64,000 nt of DNA from Fredinandcohnia onubensis (GTDB taxonomy: Bacteria > Bacillota > Bacilli > Bacillales > Bacillaceae_L). The position numbers were made by a program, and so were the translations under genes. The notes under the pieces are model-generated. The model had not been told where the DNA came from and did not search any database. It was given only the letters and a program-made list of their open reading frames with translations. Where the stretch lies: contig NZ_JAPSKV010000005.1 of the NCBI RefSeq assembly GCF_031181385.1, forward strand, positions 186,001 to 250,000, in the 5' to 3' direction. Every line of letters begins with the position of its first letter. Position 1 is the first letter of the stretch. Shown here in pieces: positions 37,562 to 46,813 of the stretch.

Positions 37562-37592
37562 TGACAAGACACATGTATTTTCAGTCGTGTCA
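37562..37592. promoter_or_regulatory. Operator-like inverted repeat upstream of nadC
   Basis: TGACA...TGTCA ends and GACAC...GTGTC inner arms surround ATGTATTTTCAGTC, 83-113 bp before nadC. Its left half (TACATGTGTCTTGTCA on the minus strand) resembles what I recall of NiaR/YrxA niacin-repressor sites in Bacillales, so NAD-linked control is possible. The remainder of 37459-37674 shows nothing else clear. Confidence 0.35.
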
Positions 37593-37674
37593 CTTAAACT
37601 TCTTTATATCCAAAAACTACTCTACCTAAGTTTGTGAAATTATTATCAAACTTATTTATCCTAGGAGGCAAACA

Positions 37675-38535
37675 ATGAATCTATTAAAATTGCGAAAAAT
37701 GTTACAGGAGTTTTTACTCGAAGATATTGGCGAACTGGATGTAACAAGTCAATCGATATTCCCAATTGAACAAACAAATCAAGGCGTGTTTATTGCCAAA
37801 GAAGACGGAATTATTTCTGGATTAGCCATTATTAAAGAAGCCTATCACCTGTTAGATTCAACCATTGTAGTCGAACTTCGTTTTTCTGATGGAGATCGTG
37901 TATCTGCTGGCGATACCATTGCGACTGTAAGCGGACCGACATCCCATCTACTCACTGGTGAGAGAGTGATACTGAATCTCATTCAACGAATGAGTGGAGT
38001 TGCAACCATTACAAACAGATGTGTAGAGACTTTAAACGATCCTTCCATTCGGATTTGTGATACTAGAAAAACCATTCCAGGACTAAGGATGCTGGATAAA
38101 TATGCTGTTGTAACGGGTGCTGGCAAAAATCATCGATTTGGGCTATATGATGGAGTAATGATCAAGGATAACCATATCGCCTATTGCGGTTCAATTACAA
38201 AAGCTGTTGAAGCTGTACGCGAAAAAATTGGCCATATGGTAAAGATTGAAGTGGAAACGGAAAGCAAAGAAGAAGTTTTGGAAGCTGTTGAAGCTGGAGC
38301 AGATGTCATCATGTTTGATAATCGTAGCCCTGAAGAAGTGAAAGAATTCACAAAGTTAGTACCAAAGGGAATCATCACCGAAGCATCTGGCGGAATAACT
38401 TTAAATAATTTAGCCACCTATTCCGGTACCGGTGTCCAGTATATATCATTAGGATTTTTAACCCATTCTGTAAAAGCCCTTGATATTAGCTTGCAAGTAA
38501 AAGAAGGAAACAAGAAAACTTCTTTCAATGAATGA
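37675..38535 (+). CDS. nadC: nicotinate-nucleotide diphosphorylase (carboxylating), quinolinate phosphoribosyltransferase
   Basis: A 286-residue enzyme that converts quinolinate and PRPP to nicotinate mononucleotide in NAD synthesis. Motifs: LLEDIGELDVTS at the N-terminus, GERVILNLIQRMSGVAT near residue 97, CDTRKTIPGLR near 128, KNHRFGLYDGVMIKDNH near 155, VEVETESKEE-type EVE motif near 192 (IEVETES) and EASGGITLNN near 238. TAGGAGG precedes the ATG. nadA and nadB are absent; a TAXI-TRAP transporter follows instead. A free-standing nadC usually works with remote nadAB or imported precursor. Confidence 0.93.
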   Translation: MNLLKLRKMLQEFLLEDIGELDVTSQSIFPIEQTNQGVFIAKEDGIISGLAIIKEAYHLLDSTIVVELRFSDGDRVSAGDTIATVSGPTSHLLTGERVILNLIQRMSGVATITNRCVETLNDPSIRICDTRKTIPGLRMLDKYAVVTGAGKNHRFGLYDGVMIKDNHIAYCGSITKAVEAVREKIGHMVKIEVETESKEEVLEAVEAGADVIMFDNRSPEEVKEFTKLVPKGIITEASGGITLNNLATYSGTGVQYISLGFLTHSVKALDISLQVKEGNKKTSFNE

Positions 38536-38613
38536 TGGTATGCACCTGAGTACATCTGACTTGTTAAAAGTACGGGTGTAACTCGATCGCATAACCTTTG
38601 GGGGTAAATGTGG

Positions 38614-39621
38614 ATGTCTAAAAAAAATTGGACTTATTCTTTCTTACTTTTAATTAGCAGTGTTCTTCTGGCAGGTTGCTTGAACAAAGTTGGAGCGGTG
38701 TCTGTCGCAGATACAGACGATATTCGAACGACCATTATTGGCGGACGGACAGGAGGCGCATGGTCTGTTTTTACAGAAGGTATCGCCGAGTCGATTCGTC
38801 GTGAAAATAAAGGTTCACTTATTACGGTTGAGCCTGGCGGGATTGTTGAGAATCCAGCTAGTGTTGGAACAAACACGGTCCCTTATGGAATCTCTTATGC
38901 CATGACAGCTTATGCAGCATTCAGTGGGACAGAACCTTATAAAGAAGCCTATCCAGATATACGGGCGATCAGTGTGGTAATTCCTGCTAACTATTATCAA
39001 TTAATCGCACGAGCTGACGTAGAATTCGATTCATTAGCCGAGGTGATTGAAAAGAAGGCACCGATGCGGCTAGCAGTTGACCAAAGAGGTTCAGCAGGTG
39101 AAATCATTACACGGACGATTTTACAAGAATATGATGTAACCTATAAAGACATTGCCTCTTGGGGTGGTTCTGTTGAACATTTAAGTGGTTCAAAGACGTT
39201 TGAATTAATGGGAGATAATCGAATTGATACCACCGGAGATGCCGTATCCGTTCCATCCAGTGACATTTTAGAAGCGGCCATCACAAATGACATGAAATTT
39301 ATTTCGATGGACCAAGAAATACTTCAAGATGTGGCAGATAAGCTAGGAATGGAACTAGGTACAATTGAGGCAGGGAGTTATGATTTTTTAAACCAAGATA
39401 TACACACCCTATATACTCCTGCTATTTTAATTGTTCACAAGGATGTTCCTGAGGAAGAAGTGTATCGCGTTACAAAGGCTATCTATGAAAATATTGAATA
39501 TTTAGGCACGGTCCATAAAGAATTTAAGAAGCTATCAGACGAAAACTTTAGCAAAGTTGGGAAGGTCCCTCTTCATCCTGGTGCAAAGAAATTTTTCAAA
39601 GAAAAAGGACTAATCCATTAA
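38614..39621 (+). CDS. TAXI family TRAP transporter solute-binding lipoprotein
   Basis: About 335 residues. A lipoprotein signal (LLLISSVLLAGC) anchors it outside the membrane. The mature part matches TAXI binding proteins: IGGRTGGAWSVFTEGIAESI near residue 40, PGGIVENPASVGTN near 71, GSAGEIITRTIL near 164 and LYTPAILIVHKDVPEEEVYRVTKAIYEN (seen as LIVHKDVPEEEVYRVTKAI). The second in-frame ATG (38614) is nine bases from GGGGG and is preferred. It delivers an unknown carboxylate to the membrane subunit that follows 24 bp later. Confidence 0.88.
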   Translation: MSKKNWTYSFLLLISSVLLAGCLNKVGAVSVADTDDIRTTIIGGRTGGAWSVFTEGIAESIRRENKGSLITVEPGGIVENPASVGTNTVPYGISYAMTAYAAFSGTEPYKEAYPDIRAISVVIPANYYQLIARADVEFDSLAEVIEKKAPMRLAVDQRGSAGEIITRTILQEYDVTYKDIASWGGSVEHLSGSKTFELMGDNRIDTTGDAVSVPSSDILEAAITNDMKFISMDQEILQDVADKLGMELGTIEAGSYDFLNQDIHTLYTPAILIVHKDVPEEEVYRVTKAIYENIEYLGTVHKEFKKLSDENFSKVGKVPLHPGAKKFFKEKGLIH

Positions 39622-39645
39622 ATTTAGAAGGGAGTTCCCAAGAAA

Positions 39646-41574
39646 ATGGGCTTTACAAATTATATAACTAGAGCCTTTTCTGAAGGTAAAAAGCGTGACA
39701 TGACAGGTCCCGCTTTTACATTATTTATAAGTATCGCATTCATTTTATCACTATTCCAAATTGTGTCTGTTGTTTGGGGAAAATTAGATCCAATCCAACT
39801 GTTGGCAACTCATCTATCTCTTATTCTAATCTTGACCTTTTCGTATTATAGTTTTTCAAAACAAAGCGGAACAAGCGCTACACCGACAGTCCCTGACTAT
39901 ATTTGTTCATTCTTCGCCTTAGGTGCCGGAATCTATTTTTACATCCATGCAGAACGGATTTCGGAACGGATTCCCATTGTCGATCCATTGTCCCCGTTGG
40001 ATATTTTTGTTGGCTTCGTATTTATCATATTAAGTATCGAAGCAGCCCGCCGCACAATTGGAATGCCGATCGTCATCATCGTGTTAATTGGAATCAGTTA
40101 TGCACTGTGGGGCCATCATTTAGGCGGAATCATTTGGCATCGAGAATTTTCATTTTCTGAAGTAGTTGAAGATTTAGCTTATAGTTTTAACGGCCTTTGG
40201 GGTTCACCAATTGCGGTTGCAGCATCATTTGTGTATATGTTTTTACTGTTTGGGGCGTTTTTACAAAAGGCTGGTGCGGGTGAGTTCTTCTTTCAATTGT
40301 CGTCCGCTTTAGCTGGAAGGACACGTGGTGGAGCAGCCAAGGTGGCCGTCATTGCGAGTGCGTTTTTTGGCATGATTTCCGGAAGCCCAACAGCTAATGT
40401 CGTAACGACAGGCTCATTTACGATTCCTGTGAGTAGACGGTCCGGTTACAAACCATCATTTGCGGCAGCAGTTGAGGCAGCTGCATCGACTGGTGGTAGT
40501 ATCTTACCACCGATTATGGGGTCCTCTGCCTTTTTAATGGCAGCAATTACTCAGATTCCGTATATTTCGATTGTTATTGCTGCCATTATTCCTGGTATAC
40601 TCTACTATACTTCATTGCTTGCGATGGTTCATTTTGAGGCAATTAGATTAGACTTACCAAAGGCGAATAAAGAGGACATTCCTAACGTTTCAAACGTGTT
40701 AAAAGAAGGATGGTACTATTTTATCCCGTTGGTTGTCTTACTCTTCTTTCTTTTAAGTGGCTATAGCGCATCTAGAACTGGTTTTTACGGTGTATTGGCC
40801 ATCATCGTAGTGAGCTGGTTTCGTAAAAAAACCCGAATGGGTGTTAAGCAAATTTTTGAAGCGATGGTTGATGGTGCAAGATCTTCAATCCCCGTAACAA
40901 CTGCTTGTGCAGCTGCTGGGTTAGTCATTTCAGGTATCATGTCAACTGGACTTGGTGGTAAATTAACGAGTGTTGTCCTTGGGCTAACTGAAGGTATGCT
41001 CCTTCCTACCTTGATTCTAGTCATGCTCATTTGCATTATTTTAGGAATGGGAATGCCGGTAGCTGCTGCTTATATTTTGACAGCGATGTTAGCTGCTCCA
41101 GCTTTAATGGAATTAGGAGTTTCGTTAATGGCTGCCCATTTATTTATCGTTTATTTCTCTATTTTTTCAGCGATTACACCACCTGTTGCAGTCGCAGCTT
41201 ATGTCGCTGCAGGTATTGCCGATAGCAACCCTAACCAAGTTGGGCTAGAAGCGGTTCGACTAGGTTTAGTGGGCTTCATCGTTCCATTTATGTTTGTTTT
41301 AGAACCATCATTATTGCTAGATGGTTCACCTGTTGAAATTTTTGTTTCATTCTTTACCGCAGTTATAGGTGTTGTTGCTCTAAGCGCAGGTGTCATTGGC
41401 TGGCTTAAACAGGGTACCACAACAGTAGACCGAATTCTATTAATCACAAGTGGTCTATTGCTCATATATCCTCATGTCTTATTCAGTGGTATCGGCATTA
41501 TTTTATTTATTGTGGTGTTTGCACTTCAAAAAAAGCGCCAAATCCAATACACGCCACTCGAAAAAGGGGCTTAA
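39646..41574 (+). CDS. TRAP transporter permease, fused 4TM/12TM protein
   Basis: A 642-residue membrane protein fusing a DctQ-like small subunit with a DctM large subunit, as is normal in TAXI-TRAP systems. Typical DctM stretches: GMISGSPTANVVTTGSFTIP near residue 245, AAASTGGSILPPIMGSSAFLM near 278 (STGGSILPPIMGS), LGMGMPVAAAYILTA near 466 and FSAITPPVAVAAY near 505. It uses a sodium or proton gradient. It works with the lipoprotein upstream. Neighbouring nadC suggests a pyridine carboxylate substrate, but TAXI systems also carry glutamate and other acids. Confidence 0.9.
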   Translation: MGFTNYITRAFSEGKKRDMTGPAFTLFISIAFILSLFQIVSVVWGKLDPIQLLATHLSLILILTFSYYSFSKQSGTSATPTVPDYICSFFALGAGIYFYIHAERISERIPIVDPLSPLDIFVGFVFIILSIEAARRTIGMPIVIIVLIGISYALWGHHLGGIIWHREFSFSEVVEDLAYSFNGLWGSPIAVAASFVYMFLLFGAFLQKAGAGEFFFQLSSALAGRTRGGAAKVAVIASAFFGMISGSPTANVVTTGSFTIPVSRRSGYKPSFAAAVEAAASTGGSILPPIMGSSAFLMAAITQIPYISIVIAAIIPGILYYTSLLAMVHFEAIRLDLPKANKEDIPNVSNVLKEGWYYFIPLVVLLFFLLSGYSASRTGFYGVLAIIVVSWFRKKTRMGVKQIFEAMVDGARSSIPVTTACAAAGLVISGIMSTGLGGKLTSVVLGLTEGMLLPTLILVMLICIILGMGMPVAAAYILTAMLAAPALMELGVSLMAAHLFIVYFSIFSAITPPVAVAAYVAAGIADSNPNQVGLEAVRLGLVGFIVPFMFVLEPSLLLDGSPVEIFVSFFTAVIGVVALSAGVIGWLKQGTTTVDRILLITSGLLLIYPHVLFSGIGIILFIVVFALQKKRQIQYTPLEKGA

Positions 41575-41580
41575 AACAAG

Positions 41581-41616
41581 AAAAAGTTCAGTGTTGAAAC
41601 ATACTGAACTTTTTTC
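41581..41616 (+). terminator. Terminator of the nadC-TRAP unit
   Basis: AGTTCAGT/ACTGAACT stem extended by A-T pairs, followed by six T. Also A-rich on the left, so it may act in both directions. Confidence 0.85.
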
Positions 41617-41682
41617 TCCTTCTTTAACTTTTCACAGCTCTCTTTTCTTTTTCATTAATGCTAAAAGTCTTTTGTCTAGACA

Positions 41683-41742
41683 GTAGGTATGGCAACGAAT
41701 GTTCCACCGCATCAATTAGGTGAGGTTATTGATGGTGTACTA
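41683..41742 (+). pseudogene. Short fragment resembling DNA gyrase subunit A
   Basis: Twenty codons read VGMATNVPPHQLGEVIDGVL, which matches a highly conserved GyrA stretch (VGMATNIPPHQLGEVIDGVL in B. subtilis as I recall it) with one I-to-V change. An in-frame TAG lies six bases before it and the similarity stops abruptly after it. There is no start or ribosome site. It is a remnant of a copied topoisomerase gene, not a functional gene. The surrounding 41617-42095 region otherwise holds only a small palindrome and a probable -10 box (TATAAT, 42035-42040). Confidence 0.65.
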
Positions 41743-41809
41743 CGTTCTTGCTTCACTTATCTCATCTCTAGCAGTAACATCAAGATATTCTAGAATTGTC
41801 ACAAATAAA

Positions 41810-41828
41810 TGTACAATTGTATTGTACA
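41810..41828. promoter_or_regulatory. Palindrome TGTACAAT-TGT-ATTGTACA
   Basis: Perfect 8-bp arms with a 3-base spacer, operator-like, about 270 bp before the COG0523 gene. No U-run follows, so it is not a terminator. Binding protein unknown. Confidence 0.35.
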
Positions 41829-42095
41829 AAAGGACATGGAAATGGGCATACGAATCCTATTCTCTAGATACACGTTTTTTCCTTAATGAAAAATCGGTAC
41901 GAAAATAAGATTAGTTATCCATTGCCCCTTACCATTCCTTTCGAGTTTTGTTAGGTTTAGTATATTATTGATACCTAATTTCTGTCAAATCCAACTAACA
42001 AGGTTCCTACTTTTCCTAATAAGCAATTATTCGCTATAATAGAGGTTATTCACCTTTACTAAGAAAAGGGACTATTAATAAAATGAGGAGTTTTT

Positions 42096-43028
42096 ATGGA
42101 AAAAGTTGAGGTTTTTATTTTATCTGGATTTTTAGGAAGTGGTAAAACCACTTTATTACAAAATATTCTTACTCAAGAAAAGCAATTAGATCGAAAAATT
42201 GCTGTTGTTATGAACGAATTAGGTCAAGTATCGATTGATTCAAATGCAGTTTCAGATAACACCCCGCTTAAAGAGCTGCTTAATGGCTGTGTTTGTTGTA
42301 CGATTCAAGGCCAGCTTGAGGTCCATTTGCAAGGACTACTACAAGATTATGACTTGGATGCCATCTATATTGAAACAACGGGTGTTGCTCATCCAATTGA
42401 AGTGCTTGATGCTTGTATGTCACCGCTTTTTGCCGATCAATTATTTGTTCAGTCGATTGTCACACTTATTGATGTGAATCGTTGGAAAGAAAGAGATTCC
42501 TTAAGTCCACAATTACAAATGCTTTTACGTGAACAAATTCATCATGCGGATGTCCTGCTACTTAATAAAATCGACCAGCTGTCTGAAATGGAACAAGGTC
42601 AGATGTTATTTGAAATTCAATCCATTAATAGCGAGGCACGAAGTTTGCTAACGAAGCATGCAGCGGTGAAGCTTGATGATCTCCGTACAATTAAAAAAGC
42701 TGAACGAAAACCACATGAGCGAGCACATGTACATCTCGATTTGAAGCTAAAAACATATGTGCATACATTTTCAAATGCACTTGATCTCGATATATTTGAA
42801 GAATGGCTCAGAAAGATGCCCGAAACAATTTACCGGATTAAGGGCTATTTAAAGTTTACCCATTCAAACAACACTTATTTATTCCAATACTCCTATGGAA
42901 CACCCATTTACTTAAAAGAGCTTATGAATTATAAGCCAACTTTGGTATTTATCGGTAAAAAATTGGACCCAACATGGATGAAGGCAGAAATGGAGAAACT
43001 AGAGGAAGAAAGTTTGAAGGTTGAATAG
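42096..43028 (+). CDS. CobW/YciC family (COG0523) GTPase, putative metallochaperone
   Basis: A 310-residue G3E GTPase. Walker A is LSGFLGSGKTTLL at residues 8-20, the metal-binding CxCC motif is in NGCVCCTIQG near 65, Walker B is DAIYIETTG near 88 and the base motif is LLNKID near 152. The C-terminal CobW domain is shorter than in YciC and lacks a histidine-rich tail. Family members handle zinc, cobalt or iron for client enzymes. GAGGAG precedes the ATG. I see no Zur-like site upstream, so metal regulation is not supported. Monocistronic. Confidence 0.87.
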   Translation: MEKVEVFILSGFLGSGKTTLLQNILTQEKQLDRKIAVVMNELGQVSIDSNAVSDNTPLKELLNGCVCCTIQGQLEVHLQGLLQDYDLDAIYIETTGVAHPIEVLDACMSPLFADQLFVQSIVTLIDVNRWKERDSLSPQLQMLLREQIHHADVLLLNKIDQLSEMEQGQMLFEIQSINSEARSLLTKHAAVKLDDLRTIKKAERKPHERAHVHLDLKLKTYVHTFSNALDLDIFEEWLRKMPETIYRIKGYLKFTHSNNTYLFQYSYGTPIYLKELMNYKPTLVFIGKKLDPTWMKAEMEKLEEESLKVE

Positions 43029-43064
43029 GTACTTCAGGAAGAATTGTACCAAAGTTTAGGGTGC

Positions 43065-43190
43065 ATTGTGCCCTAGTTAGAAATAATTGTGCCCTAACTT
43101 TGAATAATTGTTCCCTAACTGGCTAAGATTGTGCCCTAACTTTGATTTATTGTGACCTAACCCAAGTTAATTGTTTCCTATCCAACTGAA
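43065..43190. repeat. 21-bp tandem repeat, six copies
   Basis: Six consecutive 21-bp units follow the consensus ATTGTGCCCTAACTTTGAAT. Unit starts are 43065, 43086, 43107, 43128, 43149 and 43170; the ATTG and CCTA cores are best conserved. A diverged unit may precede at 43043. The period equals two DNA turns, so every core faces the same side. It lies in the 269-bp gap between the GTPase and SASP genes. The rest of the gap holds a small hairpin (GAGTAA/TTACTC, 43250-43269). Confidence 0.88.
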
Positions 43191-43297
43191 GGAATAAATT
43201 GGTCCACATTTCCAAGCATGATTATCACATTACGTGGGAAGTTAAGAATGAGTAATCGTTTGGTTACTCAAAAAACTTCTGTCGGGAGTGATGTATC

Positions 43298-43492
43298 ATG
43301 GCAAGAAACAAACTATTGGTTCCTGGTAGCGAAAATGCTCTAGATCAAATGAAAGAAGAAATCGCCAATGAGTTTGGAGTTCAGCTTGGTGCAGATACGA
43401 CCGCACGTGCGAACGGCTCCGTTGGAGGCGAGATGACGAAACGCCTCGTTGCAATGGCGCAGCAGCAACTTACAAATGGTTCACAACAGTAA
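43298..43492 (+). CDS. alpha/beta-type small acid-soluble spore protein
   Basis: A 64-residue SASP that coats DNA in the dormant spore and is degraded by GPR protease on germination. Family signatures are clear: [16 protein letters not shown] near residue 19, which includes the protease-site region, and the [16 protein letters not shown] block near 43. GGGAG precedes the ATG. Such genes are usually expressed in the forespore under sigma G. A terminator follows closely. Confidence 0.95.
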   Translation: MARNKLLVPGSENALDQMKEEIANEFGVQLGADTTARANGSVGGEMTKRLVAMAQQQLTNGSQQ

Positions 43493-43506
43493 CAATTCAC
43501 GTAAAA

Positions 43507-43535
43507 GGGGGTCCATATTCTGGGCCTCCTTTTTT
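43507..43535 (+). terminator. Terminator of the SASP gene
   Basis: GGGGGTCC pairs with GGGCCTCC (G-U pairs) around ATATTCT, followed by seven T. Confidence 0.8.
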
Positions 43536-43539
43536 AAAA

Positions 43540-43578
43540 CAAAAAAACCGTCATTCCCCTAGAAATGAACGGTTTTTT
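43540..43578 (-). terminator. Terminator of the 51-residue membrane protein gene
   Basis: AACCGTTCATT/AATGACGGTT stem (one bulge) with a long U-run on the minus strand and T6 on the other side. The stop codon of the minus-strand gene lies inside the loop. Confidence 0.75.
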
Positions 43579-43714
43579 CAACATATATTTCATCTGTTGT
43601 CTTCATCACTGTTGGATTTCCCTTTGCCTCAATTGTCCTTACCCCAAGTAAAATCATTCCCACCACTAACAGTGCAAACAGTACGACAATAATACAATTT
43701 TTAATTAATGCCAT
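43559..43714 (-). CDS. 51-residue single-pass membrane protein
   Basis: ATG to TAG, 51 codons, with GGTGGG four bases before the start. The protein begins MALIKNCIIVVLFALL, has one membrane segment (about residues 6-27) and a polar tail (TIEAKGNPTVMKTTDEIY). Its stop codon sits in the loop of its own terminator, which supports a genuine compact gene. It lies between two spore-related genes; the family is not recognised. Confidence 0.6.
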   Translation of the reverse strand: MALIKNCIIVVLFALLVVGMILLGVRTIEAKGNPTVMKTTDEIYVEKTVHF

Positions 43715-43892
43715 CTTTCCCACCCTATCGTTTTCTAACCTTAAATTTTATCCACTTTTTTCCGACATGACCATTCTATTCACGAAAAAAGTTTTTATTC
43801 CTAATTATGAAAAAATGAGTAAAACATCGTTGTTTTCCTCACTTTCCACACAATTGGGACATATGATGAAGTAAAAGGGGGGAAAAATCACC

Positions 43893-44078
43893 GTGGAGAA
43901 GTTCGCTATTTTATTTTTGGCGTGTATTTTAGCAGGTTTTGCCCTTATTAAAGTAACAGAATATGATAACGTATTAACAAGCCTACACTCTGTCTTTTCT
44001 CTTGTTGGGGCTCTTACGATTATCGTCTTTTCATTTGTTCTAATTTTTAAAGGAATTTTAGCCTTATTGGGTAAGTGA
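43893..44078 (+). CDS. 61-residue membrane protein of unknown function
   Basis: Two hydrophobic segments (about residues 4-22 and 34-57) joined by a short polar loop (VTEYDNVLTSLHS). The start is GTG, with AGGGGGG upstream and its own terminator overlapping the end. No family recognised. Confidence 0.6.
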   Translation: MEKFAILFLACILAGFALIKVTEYDNVLTSLHSVFSLVGALTIIVFSFVLIFKGILALLGK

Positions 44079-44105
44079 TAAGCCAAACAATGTCTTACCC
44101 TTTTT
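44069..44105 (+). terminator. Terminator of the 61-residue protein gene
   Basis: GGGTAAG and CTTACCC stem followed by five T. The stem begins within the last codons of the gene. Confidence 0.78.
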
Positions 44106-44190
44106 AAGTTTTTAGGGGTTTGTACCTTTCACATTTCCATAGAAGTCATATGCTAGTACTACGTAGATGAACGAAGGTGGTGCAAAGCAT

Positions 44191-44406
44191 ATGGCTTCTA
44201 TCTTTTTAGGACCAATACGAATTAACAGCAATGAAGGTGTTATCACCACAGGTAATTCCTTTTATGTCTCTCCTACTTCAACCAGTAAAACAATCGCAGG
44301 TTCGGGATCATTTAATACGGGTATCAATATTACAAATAATAATGATACGAGTACTTCCAACACCTTTGACCCGGACGGCGTCGACTCAAATATTTCCGAC
44401 ACATAA
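44191..44406 (+). CDS. GerPA/GerPF-like spore germination protein
   Basis: A 71-residue protein starting MASIFLGPIRINSNEGVI, followed by FYVSPTSTSKTIAGSGSFNTG and an Asn/Ser-rich tail. This matches the small GerPA/GerPF family, which helps germinants cross the spore coat. The ATG at 44191, after GGTGG, is preferred over a start eight codons earlier because family members begin at this residue. It stands alone, not in a gerP operon. Confidence 0.85.
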   Translation: MASIFLGPIRINSNEGVITTGNSFYVSPTSTSKTIAGSGSFNTGINITNNNDTSTSNTFDPDGVDSNISDT

Positions 44407-44438
44407 AAACCGTCTACCTATAAGGTAAGACGGTTTTT
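44405..44438. terminator. Bidirectional terminator between gerPF-like and ABC-F genes
   Basis: AAAAACCGTCT and AGACGGTTTTT pair with an inner ACC/GGT stem. U-runs on both strands serve the convergent genes. Confidence 0.9.
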
Positions 44439-44442
44439 CATA

Positions 44443-46086
<1,644 letters not shown>

Positions 46087-46190
46087 TCATTGCTACTGAT
46101 TATACCATTTTCATAGAAACAACACTAGTTTTGGGTCCACGTTTTGTGGTCTCAAGCCGTTGCCACATTGTGACATATTTGTTTATCCGA

Positions 46191-46237
46191 AAAATAAAAA
46201 TGACCCCTTCCACAGTTTCCCTGCCAAAAGAGTCATT
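46191..46237 (-). terminator. Terminator of the DUF4257 gene
   Basis: AATGACTC and GGGTCATT form the base of a stem with a long internal region. UUUUUAUUUUU follows on the minus strand. The rest of 46081-46275 is AT-rich with no other feature seen. Confidence 0.65.
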
Positions 46238-46275
46238 AAAAAACACCACGTTTTTCTTTTTTAAATTTTCTACAT

Positions 46276-46617
46276 TCAAATAGCATCATTCTTCTTATTG
46301 CTCTCCTGTTCTTGATTTTTTGGCGGCAATTCGTTTGGTGGACCTGGTTGTCTTACGGCTCCAAATCCCTGAATAATTTTTTCACCACCGTAACCTGCTA
46401 TAATCGAAAGGAATATGACTCGAAATATCGATTCCGTGTCACTCGAAGCTACGATTAATACTGCCGCAATGGTTCCAATAAGCATTTCTTCTAAGAATCC
46501 AAGGTAGATGAAGCGTTTTGTTACACGAGGTTTTTCAATTTTCCCTTGTTTTTTAGCATGTCCTAATAACCCCATAGAGCCACCAATAAAGATTGCTAGC
46601 ACAAGATGCAACAACAT
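46276..46617 (-). CDS. DUF4257-like small membrane protein
   Basis: A 113-residue protein with three hydrophobic segments (about 2-20, 36-57 and 66-82) and a polar tail rich in Pro, Glu and Asn. GGSMGLLGHAKKQGKI near residue 13 and FLEEMLIGTIAAVLI near 42 resemble the DUF4257 family of Bacillus. AGGGGGTG precedes the ATG. Function unknown. Confidence 0.65.
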   Translation of the reverse strand: MLLHLVLAIFIGGSMGLLGHAKKQGKIEKPRVTKRFIYLGFLEEMLIGTIAAVLIVASSDTESIFRVIFLSIIAGYGGEKIIQGFGAVRQPGPPNELPPKNQEQESNKKNDAI

Positions 46618-46813
46618 GTCATCACCCCCTAAAGTCCAGATTTAGTAATGCTTGACCTTAGGCAACAAATGGAAGCTTCCTTATTAACATTATATGCCAA
46701 ATGCGAACAAGAAAGCTTGGGTATATTTTCGGAAAATTAAAAATACTTTTGTGATACCAATGTCCCATTTTCATTCTGAAAACTATTTCGAGCCCCTAAA
46801 GGACTGCATAAAA

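Noticed and set aside
41720..41908. 62-codon reading frame downstream of the GyrA-like fragment
   Set aside because: No ribosome site and no recognisable protein; it is a frame-shifted continuation of the fragment region.
41617..42095. Zur or other metal-regulator box before the COG0523 GTPase
   Set aside because: No TCGTAAT-N-ATTACGA-like palindrome found; only an unrelated TGTACAAT palindrome is present.
46618..46813. 68-codon plus-strand reading frame overlapping the nucleoside hydrolase end
   Set aside because: No ribosome site, atypical composition, and antisense to a real gene at its 3' half.
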